This document shows positions 52,801 through 60,054 of a stretch of DNA of 64,000 nt, piece after piece. Position 1 is the stretch's first letter, and each line of letters opens with the position of its first letter. The notes under the pieces are model-generated. The model made no database searches. It was not told the origin of the DNA and was given only the letters and a program-made list of their open reading frames with translations. The stretch comes from an uncultured Ruminococcus sp. (lineage in GTDB: Bacteria > Bacillota > Clostridia > Oscillospirales > Ruminococcaceae), in contig CAMKMD010000003.1 in the NCBI GenBank assembly GCA_946413815.1, forward strand, positions 48,864-112,863. The letters run 5' to 3'. The position numbers were made by a program, and so were the translations under genes.

Positions 52801-53792
52801 AACTTTGTTGGGTTTATTTTGATATTATATGCAGTGTCACCATCTTCCTCAGTGGTTCCACAGTACTTGACATCATCGTTGATCTCTTCAGCCTGGAATT
52901 TACCAAAATCATTATCGGATGCTTCAATCTTGACAAACTCAAAAACATCTTCGCTATCGTTTCCTGTGAGAGTTACTGTATCTCCGGAGATTTCGATTTT
53001 CTCAACTGATAAAGCGACGATATCATTTTCATTTGGCTGTATGTAGAAAAGATCTCCTTCATTCAAATTACGGAGCGTATCATTGATGTTTTCAAATGTA
53101 TACACACCGTTGTCGTAATCTGCTGTAGCAAGAGTGTTCACATACTCAGAGCTTTCAGCCATGACCGTTTCTTCTCTTAGTACAAGGAAGTTGGTATCTT
53201 CCTGAGCGTCAAGGTTGATAACTCTATCTTCGTCAAAATCCTCAACTGATGCCAAACGTACCTCCTGCATAAAGTGAGTATACTCGTTATAGAACAGTTC
53301 CCCAGATAATTCATTCCCGCTTTTGTCAGTGAGGACGGCTCTTACGTTGAAGAATTCCGGCAGCTCAGCAGCTACGAAATCAATCTCTGTGGTTACATCG
53401 GCGCCTGCATCAACGGTTCTGCTGAACTTAATAACATGATCTTTGTTATCGTCGTCGATGATAGAGATGAGGATATCACATTCCAGGCTCTGTGTTGAGC
53501 ATACAGTGATTTTTCCTGCATCACGGTCGAGTATTACGTCTGCTATCTCAAATGTCAGTTCTGAGGCAGAAGCAGACAAAGGTGTGATGCCTGTGTTTTG
53601 CTGCTCGGAGTAGGCTTCTCCAATCATTTTTCCGAGTGAGTTTTTGCCCTCCACCGTACAGCCCTGATTATTCAGGGAGTTTTTGGCAGAAGGCTGTGTC
53701 TGTTCTGCAACGAGTGGATCAAGTTTTCCCGTTACAACTGCCGAGAGAACGAGCGAAGCGCTCAGCATTCCGGCAATGATTCTTTTCAGCAT
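49872..53792 (-). CDS. Very large secreted BspA-like LRR protein with dockerin
   Basis: 1306 residues. Signal peptide about 1-26 (MLKRIIAGMLSASLVLSAVV). The N-terminal 700 residues are mostly beta-rich and unrecognised (ELTFEIADVILDRDAGKITV; YYLKWGDVYVDVKISASAKL). Within them, ICSAD-type Cys pairs (ICSLSPSMKAT) and GDDCIHMCADMCIPFDVSI occur. Residues about 840-1210 are LRR_5 repeats (GANFFDGCEKLEKIVLPANL; SAFNGCTSLQGELILSDQI). The dockerin is at about 1240-1306 (DANGDGKVNVADAVAVLQYI; ADIDGSPGITGSDAIAIQKI), the same type as in the GH2 and GH9 enzymes. GGAGGGCATTT lies before the ATG. Probably a large adhesin or substrate-binding component of the cellulosome. Confidence 0.87.
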   Translation of the reverse strand: MLKRIIAGMLSASLVLSAVVTGKLDPLVAEQTQPSAKNSLNNQGCTVEGKNSLGKMIGEAYSEQQNTGITPLSASASELTFEIADVILDRDAGKITVCSTQSLECDILISIIDDDNKDHVIKFSRTVDAGADVTTEIDFVAAELPEFFNVRAVLTDKSGNELSGELFYNEYTHFMQEVRLASVEDFDEDRVINLDAQEDTNFLVLREETVMAESSEYVNTLATADYDNGVYTFENINDTLRNLNEGDLFYIQPNENDIVALSVEKIEISGDTVTLTGNDSEDVFEFVKIEASDNDFGKFQAEEINDDVKYCGTTEEDGDTAYNIKINPTKFYADVSETPSGTDHTFFEKIMNFPHAKTGLELSPIESFDKDFQLNSDEDFKIEGHVSIKFPTIETDYYLKWGDVYVDVKISASAKLSVTGKVEGDLLTLPLLWFYMPTPVFGVTLRFCPKIVVKGEAGFEIACSLSPSMKATYSTDTGLNATSDIWSTSAPLDYSVKLTGEVSLGINLNPGVFFVSDKLATVGAKAEAAIKLSTDMNLLTLHGDLLDSESEENGFSGAIYDALGDDCIHMCADMCIPFDVSITFDVSVGIYSKYIPVINDEALTWKFVSADIPLGSGYYSYFSKEFGWGECPHKAYKVTIEYVGPPEYLKDIKEVQVDNKPISKSPTSDKVWITYCEDKNEHNFGYMLNDGSSYGTFYGVSGFEIDGTPKKLDFSTDSGYSEENIGEAQPTTEFILPEATETPVTTNEKQYARRSIASARIDSGSYSNNNNPHATDEEQAEDQLYYNLHADGFMQISGYGRMANYDYLNNGFHVPNQESIRENTREVAFETTENDYGKDITNIGANFFDGCEKLEKIVLPANLERIEENAFRGCTNLKTITYVGSPNADKESIIDLPPSIKYIGASAFNGCTSLQGELILSDQIEEIGKINSTIGLEPQLFSGYTFANCPGITKIEIPNPSCKMIYTGMFEGCTSLEEIIIPEACENFINHFGGEEKVPESLKKITILQGTDIPGSALGGFTNLDTVVLPADVKTIGENSFYNCSGLKSITYHGSSNSKKNALDLPDTVEIIGRSAFKGCSSLEGKVTLPSALHEIYATAFEGCSSLKSITLSDKTLKIGECYPVLLDTRAFTGATFRGCENLESLIIPEGVEKISGYHIIDTGAEKLNNLYLPKSLTYIDSGTFGSPYNKYFGTVYYSGSEEDWNNITILNNNEAIMRDQNPNLNIVFNYVPESPAVSTVPGDANGDGKVNVADAVAVLQYIANKAKFPLDEQGIINADIDGSPGITGSDAIAIQKIDAGVLVLD

Positions 53793-53822
53793 AAATGCCC
53801 TCCTTAATATAATGATAATATA

Positions 53823-53852
53823 ATTTTATCACATAAGTAACACAAATGTCAA
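53823..53852 (-). promoter_or_regulatory. Promoter of the large BspA-like gene
   Basis: On the minus strand: TTGACA, 18-bp spacer, TAAAAT, about 30 bp before the ATG at 53792. Between here and 54035 no other gene is seen. Confidence 0.75.
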
Positions 53853-54034
53853 GATAAGGATAGTAAAATACGGAAAACGGATAAATAATTAACGATGGCG
53901 CAATATACGAATAATTCAAGAATTTAGATGGCTTCAGCTGTTGTGATCATTCAAATATTGTGTCAAATAATAGTATTTTTGTTACTGTACTATCGCTTAT
54001 CCCACCTTGTAAGCGACAATTTTTAATGTGTGAT

Positions 54035-54109
54035 TCAGTATTGGGTTTTGTCTGAAGAATACATCATCACCGCCGAAAGAATAAAGCTTACAACCTTCTT
54101 GATATTCAT
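54035..54109 (-). CDS. 24-residue signal-peptide-like ORF
   Basis: A complete small gene on the minus strand: promoter at 54168-54196, a GGGGGTATTCCCCC hairpin in the leader, AAGGAGG at 54120-54126, ATG at 54109 and a stop after 24 codons. The product MNIKKVVSFILSAVMMYSSD plus KTQY has a basic start and hydrophobic core like a signal peptide. It may be a secreted peptide precursor or the surviving 5' end of a lost secreted-protein gene. The overlapping longer frame (53997-54209) has no ribosome site and is not preferred. Confidence 0.45.
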   Translation of the reverse strand: MNIKKVVSFILSAVMMYSSDKTQY

Positions 54110-54167
54110 AGAAACCCAGCCTCCTTGATAATTGCTTCGGGGGAATACCCCCTGTGCTTCTTTGCTT

Positions 54168-54196
54168 ATTATACCACGTACCCATTGTGAAATCAA
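54168..54196 (-). promoter_or_regulatory. Promoter of the 24-residue ORF
   Basis: On the minus strand: TTGATT, exactly 17 bp, TATAAT. Confidence 0.75.
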
Positions 54197-54235
54197 CTAA
54201 AATAATCACACAAGCGTGCGTCTTGTGTGTTCATT

Positions 54236-54264
54236 TTTACTTTTATGAGTTGATCTGATATAAT
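54236..54264 (+). promoter_or_regulatory. Promoter of the rhodanese gene
   Basis: TTTACT, 17-bp spacer, TATAAT, followed by a roughly 130-nt leader before the ATG at 54399. Divergent from the promoter at 54168-54196. Confidence 0.6.
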
Positions 54265-54398
54265 AATAAGAGGAATGGAAAAGATCGGTGTTAACGCCAG
54301 GAACTACTGCGGCGCTGAATTACCCATGATACACAGGAGCGATAGGACATTCATTAGCCGGAGAAACATATTCCGAAAGGTATCAGGTGAAGTGTAAG

Positions 54399-54842
54399 AT
54401 GAAGACTATAACAGCCCTGGCATTTCTCACTATAGTATTTGTGTTACTGTCAGCCTGCGGTAATGAAACAAGTTCGCCGGACAGTAAACTGTCAGAGATT
54501 CCGACTGCAGCGATCTCCGAAACGGCAGGCTATCAGCAGATTACACAGGAACAGGCAAAGGAAATGATGCAGGCAGACGACGGTCACATCATCGTTGATG
54601 TCAGGCGTCAGGATGAATACGACAGTGGTCATATCTCCGGTGCGATTCTTATACCTAATGAGTCCATAGTTACGGAACGGCCAAAGGAACTGCCGGATCT
54701 CGATCAGGTCATAATGATCTACTGCCGGAGCGGCAGACGCAGCAAGGAGGCTTCTCAGAAGCTGGCAGATATGGGATATACCCATATCTGCGAATTCGGT
54801 GGTATAATCGACTGGACTGGAGAGGTTGTTACAAGTAAATGA
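54399..54842 (+). CDS. Rhodanese-domain lipoprotein
   Basis: 147 residues from the ATG at 54399 with AGGTGA 8 bp upstream (GTG at 54387 would add four residues). A lipoprotein signal ends LLSACGN, so it is anchored outside the membrane. The rhodanese domain (about 45-145) shows IIVDVRRQDEYDSGHISGAI and the active-site Cys loop IYCRSGRRSKEASQ (about 108-114). Rhodaneses transfer sulfane sulfur; extracytoplasmic forms handle sulfide or redox stress. The next gene is 19 bp downstream and probably co-transcribed. Confidence 0.92.
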   Translation: MKTITALAFLTIVFVLLSACGNETSSPDSKLSEIPTAAISETAGYQQITQEQAKEMMQADDGHIIVDVRRQDEYDSGHISGAILIPNESIVTERPKELPDLDQVIMIYCRSGRRSKEASQKLADMGYTHICEFGGIIDWTGEVVTSK

Positions 54843-54861
54843 TAAATAGTGGGGGGAGCAT

Positions 54862-55401
54862 ATGAAAGAACAGCTTAAAGAAGCGATAATGCAGACGATA
54901 GCATCGTGGGATGAACCTGATATATATGTCGTTTCATTATATGTATATGATTATGACGATGATCCGTGTCGTCCTACTGTTACTGTCGGATACAATACGG
55001 AATCATATATGAACGAGCAGCTTGAATATGCTTCTGATGAAGAGGAAACTCGTTGGAACTATGCGTTCTGGCTACAAAATGAGGACTACATATTTGGAAC
55101 GGGTGAAACAGCAAATACTGTCAGGCACTGGATAATTAACAGCAACTTTGCGTATTGTCAGGCTTGCGATACTACTCCTGTTGAATATGAGTCTGAGATA
55201 ACAGAAGCGTTTGTTGAAATGCTTGTCGACATTGTGAGAGAACTGCATGAATCGGGTTTTATACAAGAGACCTTCGGGCGTGAAATACCTGTACTCATAC
55301 ATGAACTCGAATACTATTACGAGATAGCTGAACAAAATATACGTGCGAACGGAATTGAGCTTGTTGACGACTTTGCAAGATTCTGTGGGTATTATGATTA
55401 A
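54862..55401 (+). CDS. DUF4303-like protein
   Basis: 179 residues, soluble, acidic. IYVVSLYVYDYDDDPCRPTV and TVGYNTESYMNEQL near the N-terminus resemble DUF4303, a small family often found among immunity proteins of polymorphic toxin systems. No toxin is encoded here. GGGGGGAGCATAT is the ribosome site. Function unknown. Confidence 0.6.
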   Translation: MKEQLKEAIMQTIASWDEPDIYVVSLYVYDYDDDPCRPTVTVGYNTESYMNEQLEYASDEEETRWNYAFWLQNEDYIFGTGETANTVRHWIINSNFAYCQACDTTPVEYESEITEAFVEMLVDIVRELHESGFIQETFGREIPVLIHELEYYYEIAEQNIRANGIELVDDFARFCGYYD

Positions 55402-55460
55402 TAAAGCCTTTGGCATTAAGATAATGAAAGCATCGATAGATAAAATAAAAGGAGCGAAAT

Positions 55461-55538
55461 ACGTTCAAGGATAAGGTTGCAGCAGTAACAGGTGGTGCAA
55501 ATGGTATCAGCAACCTGAACATACAGCCGTCATTTTAA
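55461..55538 (+). pseudogene. Truncated start of a short-chain dehydrogenase gene
   Basis: After a ribosome-site-like AAAAGGAGCGAAAT the frame reads FKDKVAAVTGGANGIS, the exact pattern of an SDR N-terminus with its TGGxxGI nucleotide loop, then LNIQPSF and a stop. No start codon remains. It is a fragment of about 25 codons. Confidence 0.6.
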
Positions 55539-55649
55539 CTGCCCATATCAGGCTTCCCGCATTTATGAGGAGCCGGGTGTTCGGAGCTTTTCATTAACTT
55601 AAAATCCAATGGAGCCAAAGTTGCGACTTGGATGCTTTTCCACTTTCTA

Positions 55650-55678
55650 TTGTATTTTCGCGAGACTTATGTTATAAT
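55650..55678 (+). promoter_or_regulatory. Promoter of the helicase-NUDIX operon
   Basis: TTGTAT, 17-bp spacer, TATAAT, 50 bp before the ATG at 55728; GGAGGTG at 55714-55720 is the ribosome site. Confidence 0.8.
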
Positions 55679-55727
55679 ATCACAAATAACTACCGCTCGT
55701 TCAACTAACATTCGGAGGTGTCACACA

Positions 55728-58700
55728 ATGCTCAGACCCGGACTGTACGAACAAGTCATCAACAAAGACCTGTCGGATAAAATAGATGATTCCGCACAGC
55801 TTATCGACAAGCGCAATATCGACAAGGCGGAGGCACCGCAGGTGCTGGCAGGGTATCTCTCTGAGGTCATTGAGAAGGGACTCTCACGGCTTGCAGGTGA
55901 TGATATCGAAGGTCAGCTTGGGCTTGCGAACAAAATAGTTTCGGCAGTAACGGAGCTTACAGGTGATGACGAGTTCGACGGTCTGAGCGTGGACGAACGT
56001 GCGGAACAACTCCTTGCAGTTGCAAATATGCAGAACAATGCTGACGCTATGAAGCGCCGCATCACCATGACACGCCCCGAGACCTCCCTTGCATCAAGCT
56101 CCCTGTTCACAGGCGCTGGTCACGAACCGCAGATGATGACTGAACTGAAAAAGGAAATAGTTTCCGCCGACAGGATTGATATGCTGGTTTCCTTCATCAA
56201 GTGGAGCGGACTTGTGCTTATCATCGACGAATTGCAGGAGTTCACTGCCCGGGGCGGTCAGCTTCGTGTTATAACGACCTCCTACATGGGCGCTACCGAT
56301 GTGAAAGCTGTGGAGGAACTTAGCAAGCTTCCACATACTGAAATTAAAGTCTCCTACGATACCGAACGCACAAGGCTTCATGCGAAGTCTTATGTTTTCT
56401 ACCGTGATACAGGCTTCACTACGGCTTATGTAGGCTCGTCGAATATGTCCAACGCTGCCATGACCAGCGGTCTTGAATGGAATCTGAAAATCACCGCACA
56501 CGACCAGCCCCACACTATCCGCAAAATAAATGCGACTTTTGAAAACTACTGGAACAGCACCGATTTTTCCGTGTATTCTCCCGATGACAGAGTGCATCTG
56601 ATGCAGGCGCTCAAAGCCGAGAAGTATCATTCCGCTGATGATAATTACAGCTTTGATATACGCCCATTCTCCTATCAGCAGGAGATACTGGACAAGCTGA
56701 CTGCCGAGCGTGAGATACGTAATCACTGGAAGAACCTTGTTGTTGCCGCAACAGGTACTGGTAAAACTGTTATTTCCGCATTCGATTACAAACGTTTCCG
56801 TCAGCAGAACGGACGTGCAAGACTTCTGTTTGTGGCGCACCGAAAAGAGATCCTCAGGCAGAGTATAAAATGCTTCCGTGGAGTGCTCCACAATGCGAAT
56901 TTCGGCGACCTCTGCGTCGGCGGAATCGTGCCCGAGAGCCTTGAAAACCTGTTCATTTCCATTGAGTCTTTCAACTCTCAGGCCCTTGACAGGATAACCT
57001 CTCCCGACTACTATGACTTCATCATCGTGGACGAGTTCCACCACGCCGCTGCGCCTACATATCAGCGCTTGCTTGAATACTACAAACCGAAGATACTTCT
57101 CGGTCTGACCGCAACTCCCGAGCGTATGGACGGCAAGAGCATACTGCCCTATTTTGATGACAGGATAGCTGCGGAGATTCGTCTGCCCGAGGCCATAGAC
57201 AGGAAGCTGCTTTGTCCCTTCCACTACTTCGGAGTGTCCGATGATGTTGACCTGCATGATATAAAATGGTCCCGCGGAGGATACGATAGGACAGCACTTT
57301 CTAATGTCTACACAGGCAACGATATGCGTGTGATGCTTATCCTGAAAGAGCTTAACAAGTACGTTGCGGACATGGACAAGGTCAAGGGACTGGGCTTCTG
57401 TGTGTCGAAGGAGCACGCTGAGTATATGGCTCAGCGTTTCAATCAGAACAATATTCCGTCCATTGCGCTGACCGCCGACAGCAAGAAAGATGAACGTGAT
57501 TCGGCACAGCGTAAGCTGGCGAATGGCGGGATAAAGTTCATTTTCACCGTTGACCTGTACAACGAGGGCGTGGATATTCCCGAGGTCAATACGGTCATGT
57601 TCCTGCGTCCCACAGAGAGCCTGACTGTGTTCCTGCAACAGCTTGGCCGTGGCCTGCGTCTCAGCGATGGCAAGGACTGCCTGACGGTGCTGGATTTCAT
57701 CGGTCAGGCACACATGAAGTATAACTTCGAGTCAAAGTTTGCCGCTCTCCTTGGCAACACTCAGCGTACCGTCAAGGACGAGATAGAAAACGGATTCCCC
57801 CTGCTGCCGAAGGGCTGTTATATCAAGCTGGAGAAGCAGGCGCAGAAGTACATTCTCGACAATATCAGGCAGGCTGTGGGCAACAAGAGCGCTATCGTAA
57901 AGCGCCTTGCCAGCTTCACCGAGGACAGCGGAAAAGCTCTTACTCTTGCCAGTTTCCTTGACTACTACAATCTTGACCTCAGTGCAATTTACGGTACGAA
58001 AAACAGCTTTGCAAGGCTGTGTGTGCAGGCTGAGGTAAGAGAGAATTTCACTGAAGAAATAGAGGAAGTCATCACAAAGGCTCTGCCCCGTCTTTCCTAC
58101 ATTGACTCTCATCGCCTTATAGAACTTGTGATAGATTATCTGCCGAAGATAGGCAATTACAGCATCAATGATTTTGACGGAGTACAGCAGAGAATGTGGC
58201 AGATGCTGCAATTCACAATATGGCAGAAATCTTATGAGGACTGCGGTTTCAGCGACCTGCTTGAAGGCTTCCGGAAGATAGCGAAGTCGCCTGTGATGCT
58301 CAGTGAAATACTTGAGCTGATGTACTACAAGTACGACAAGATAGACTTCATCGACGAGCCTGTGCAGGTGGACTATGACTGTCCGCTTGATGTGCATTGC
58401 AGCTACACAAGAGATCAGATACTTGTGGCGCTGGACTTCATGAAGCCTGATACGGTCCGTGAGGGCGTGAAGTATCTGGAGGATAAAAAGACCGACCTGC
58501 TGTTCGTAACGCTCAACAAGTCGGACAAGGACTATTCGCCCACCACCATGTACAATGACTACTCTATCAACAGCGAGCTGTTCCACTGGCAAAGCCAGAG
58601 TACAACAACTCCCGAAAGCAAGACAGGTCAGCGGTATATCAATCACCGCAACTTGGGTACAAGCGTGATGATATTCGTCCGTGAGTACAAGAGCAATAAG

Positions 58701-58844
58701 CTGGGTGCTGCACCGTATACTTTCCTCGGACTGGCGGACTATGTAAAGTCGGAGGGCTCGAAGCCTATGAATGTTGTGTGGAAGCTCCGCAAGCCTATCC
58801 CTGCTAAGTATCTCAGGAAGACTAATCAGCTGACGGTGGGATGA
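55728..58844 (+). CDS. PLD-nuclease/DEAD-helicase/DUF3427 protein
   Basis: 1038 residues from the ATG at 55728; the upstream in-frame extension (55632) lacks a ribosome site and homology. The N-terminal region (about 1-130) is unknown. A PLD-like nuclease domain (about 135-280) has LHAKSYVFYR and VGSSNMSNAAM, an HxK..N motif. The superfamily 2 helicase (about 300-660) shows VVAATGTGKTVISAF (Walker A, about 342), DEFHHAAAPT (about 434), LTATPERMDG (about 460) and LQQLGRGLRL (motif VI, about 636). The C-terminus (about 880-1030) is DUF3427 (SELFHWQSQSTT; TSVMIFVREYK). This architecture is common near defence genes. A NUDIX gene follows 1 bp later. Confidence 0.9.
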   Translation: MLRPGLYEQVINKDLSDKIDDSAQLIDKRNIDKAEAPQVLAGYLSEVIEKGLSRLAGDDIEGQLGLANKIVSAVTELTGDDEFDGLSVDERAEQLLAVANMQNNADAMKRRITMTRPETSLASSSLFTGAGHEPQMMTELKKEIVSADRIDMLVSFIKWSGLVLIIDELQEFTARGGQLRVITTSYMGATDVKAVEELSKLPHTEIKVSYDTERTRLHAKSYVFYRDTGFTTAYVGSSNMSNAAMTSGLEWNLKITAHDQPHTIRKINATFENYWNSTDFSVYSPDDRVHLMQALKAEKYHSADDNYSFDIRPFSYQQEILDKLTAEREIRNHWKNLVVAATGTGKTVISAFDYKRFRQQNGRARLLFVAHRKEILRQSIKCFRGVLHNANFGDLCVGGIVPESLENLFISIESFNSQALDRITSPDYYDFIIVDEFHHAAAPTYQRLLEYYKPKILLGLTATPERMDGKSILPYFDDRIAAEIRLPEAIDRKLLCPFHYFGVSDDVDLHDIKWSRGGYDRTALSNVYTGNDMRVMLILKELNKYVADMDKVKGLGFCVSKEHAEYMAQRFNQNNIPSIALTADSKKDERDSAQRKLANGGIKFIFTVDLYNEGVDIPEVNTVMFLRPTESLTVFLQQLGRGLRLSDGKDCLTVLDFIGQAHMKYNFESKFAALLGNTQRTVKDEIENGFPLLPKGCYIKLEKQAQKYILDNIRQAVGNKSAIVKRLASFTEDSGKALTLASFLDYYNLDLSAIYGTKNSFARLCVQAEVRENFTEEIEEVITKALPRLSYIDSHRLIELVIDYLPKIGNYSINDFDGVQQRMWQMLQFTIWQKSYEDCGFSDLLEGFRKIAKSPVMLSEILELMYYKYDKIDFIDEPVQVDYDCPLDVHCSYTRDQILVALDFMKPDTVREGVKYLEDKKTDLLFVTLNKSDKDYSPTTMYNDYSINSELFHWQSQSTTTPESKTGQRYINHRNLGTSVMIFVREYKSNKLGAAPYTFLGLADYVKSEGSKPMNVVWKLRKPIPAKYLRKTNQLTVG

Positions 58845-58845
58845 T

Positions 58846-59247
58846 ATGAAAACGATAAGAGTTGTAGCAGCTGTGATATGCGACTCACTTCAAGCAAAGA
58901 CACGCATTTTCGCAACTGCAAGAGGATACGGCGTGTTCAAAGGTATGTGGGAATTTCCCGGCGGTAAGATAGAACCCGGTGAAACTCCTCAGCAAGCCTT
59001 AGTAAGAGAGATCAGAGAGGAGCTTGCAACTGAAATAAAAGTGGGCGAGCTTATCGACACTATCGAGTACGATTACCCCGACTTCCACCTGTCCATGGAC
59101 TGCTTCTGGTGTGAGGTCATAAAAGGTGACTTGGTTCTGCTTGAAGCTCAGGAGGCACGGTGGCTCACGAAAGATGAGCTTGACAGTGTGGAATGGCTGC
59201 CGGCAGATATGGGACTGGTGGAGAGAATACGCAGGGAGATAAACTGA
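58846..59247 (+). CDS. NUDIX (deoxy)nucleoside triphosphate pyrophosphohydrolase
   Basis: 133 residues. The Nudix box is complete: GGKIEPGETPQQALVREIRE followed by ELATEI (GX5EX7REUXEEXGU). TRIFATARGYGVFKGMWEFP before it and the later LSMDCFWCEV resemble MutT/CTP pyrophosphohydrolase. It hydrolyses NTP-type or oxidised nucleotides. It starts 1 bp after the helicase stop, so the two proteins are likely made together. The coupling is unexplained by ordinary repair. Confidence 0.93.
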   Translation: MKTIRVVAAVICDSLQAKTRIFATARGYGVFKGMWEFPGGKIEPGETPQQALVREIREELATEIKVGELIDTIEYDYPDFHLSMDCFWCEVIKGDLVLLEAQEARWLTKDELDSVEWLPADMGLVERIRREIN

Positions 59248-59315
59248 GTTGATGTATTTATCAACTCCAACTCTCGCAAATTATACGACAATTCAAAAAT
59301 ATACCTGTGGTTTAC

Positions 59316-59344
59316 TTGATTTTTCCGAAAAGCTATGATATAAT
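59316..59344 (+). promoter_or_regulatory. Promoter of the 41-residue ORF
   Basis: TTGATT, 17-bp spacer, TATAAT, followed by a 75-nt leader; near-consensus. Confidence 0.8.
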
Positions 59345-59418
59345 ACAGGTAAAGTCAGAACAGGAACGGTCGAGGACGACCTCTGTATCAAGAATAATTA
59401 CGAAAGGAGTTACCCGAA

Positions 59419-59544
59419 ATGAACGTGTTTACTATGTCTTATCTGTATAGCGGAATAACACTTAGCCTTAGTCTCAGCCTCGAACTGGAAGAGACTCTTA
59501 TTGTGCTGCATACAGAACATAGTGCAAGTGATACGGTCATTTAG
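59419..59544 (+). CDS. 41-residue peptide of unknown function
   Basis: A full transcription unit: promoter at 59316, AAAGGAG at 59403, ATG at 59419, stop at 59544, and a terminator at 59586-59617. The product (MNVFTMSYLYSGITLSLSLS, then LELEETLIVLHTEHSASDTV and I) has an alternating Leu-Ser run. No transmembrane helix or family is recognised. It may be a small regulatory protein, a toxin, or a leader peptide. The tRNA cluster begins 3 bp after its terminator. Confidence 0.5.
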   Translation: MNVFTMSYLYSGITLSLSLSLELEETLIVLHTEHSASDTVI

Positions 59545-59585
59545 GGACTTGATTTCAGTATAGATCCTTGAATAGCCAGATATAG

Positions 59586-59617
59586 CACCGTCTGTATGCA
59601 ACAGGCGGTGTTTTTTT
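59586..59617 (+). terminator. Terminator of the 41-residue unit
   Basis: An interrupted stem CACCG-CTG / CAG-CGGTG with a short loop and a T7 tract. Confidence 0.7.
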
Positions 59618-59620
59618 CAT

Positions 59621-59699
59621 GCCCGCATGATGGAATTTTGGCATACATCTCTGCCTAAGAAGCAGGTTTCTGCGAGTTCGAATCTCGCTGCGGGTACCA
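59621..59699 (+). tRNA. tRNA-like gene with Leu anticodon AAG and short variable loop
   Basis: Acceptor GCCCGCA / TGCGGGT with encoded CCA; a class-II-style D arm with 3-bp stem; anticodon stem TCTGC / GCAGG with loop CTAAGAA (anticodon AAG, codon CUU); T arm GCGAG-TTCGAAT-CTCGC. The variable loop is only 5 nt, whereas bacterial leucine tRNAs have a long variable arm. Either a degenerate tRNA-Leu or an unusual decoder. Confidence 0.7.
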
Positions 59700-59702
59700 G
59701 AT

Positions 59703-59775
59703 GCTCTTGTAGCCCAACGGCAGAGGCAGCGGACTTAAAATCCGTATAGTATGAGTTCGAATCTCATCGGGAGCA
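59703..59775 (+). tRNA. tRNA-like gene with Leu anticodon TAA, class I shape, no encoded CCA
   Basis: Acceptor GCTCTTG / CGGGAGC; D stem GCC/GGC; anticodon stem GCGGA / TCCGT with loop CTTAAAA (anticodon TAA); T arm ATGAG-TTCGAAT-CTCAT. The variable loop is 5 nt (ATAGT). CCA is not encoded (CTT follows). The anticodon says leucine, the body does not look leucyl. Confidence 0.7.
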
Positions 59776-59817
59776 CTTACTTTATCAAGGATCATATACT
59801 GAAAGGAGTTGCTGAAA

Positions 59818-60042
59818 ATGCCTATCATTGATGTGAAAGCAACAGGCACTAACATAAAGAATATCATAAAATCCAAGGGCTTCAAGATATCCGATGTGCA
59901 GGCCAGATGCGGTTTTAATACTCCGCAGGCTATATTCAAGTGGATGCGCGGGGATGCTGTCCCCACTATCGATAATCTGATAATACTGGCGGATATGTTT
60001 GATGTGCCGATAGATAAGATAATAATCGTCACCAGAATATGA
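59818..60042 (+). CDS. XRE-type helix-turn-helix regulator
   Basis: 74 residues from the ATG at 59818 (AAAGGAG 9 bp upstream; a TTG at 59809 is an alternative). The core is a Cro/C1-type helix-turn-helix: KNIIKSKGFKISDVQARCGF, then IFKWMRGDAVPTIDNLIILA. It is a single-domain repressor-like protein, of the kind found in phage and integrative elements. It lies inside the tRNA cluster, between the two odd Leu-type genes and the Tyr gene. Confidence 0.85.
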   Translation: MPIIDVKATGTNIKNIIKSKGFKISDVQARCGFNTPQAIFKWMRGDAVPTIDNLIILADMFDVPIDKIIIVTRI

Positions 60043-60054
60043 GTGACGATATAT

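Noticed and set aside
53997..54209. 70-residue minus-strand ORF
   Set aside because: It has no ribosome site at its start and overlaps the promoter; the 24-codon ORF with AAGGAGG in another frame fits the signals better.
56094..57713. 539-residue minus-strand ORF inside the helicase gene
   Set aside because: It lies opposite intact helicase motifs; no family motif or ribosome site on the minus strand.
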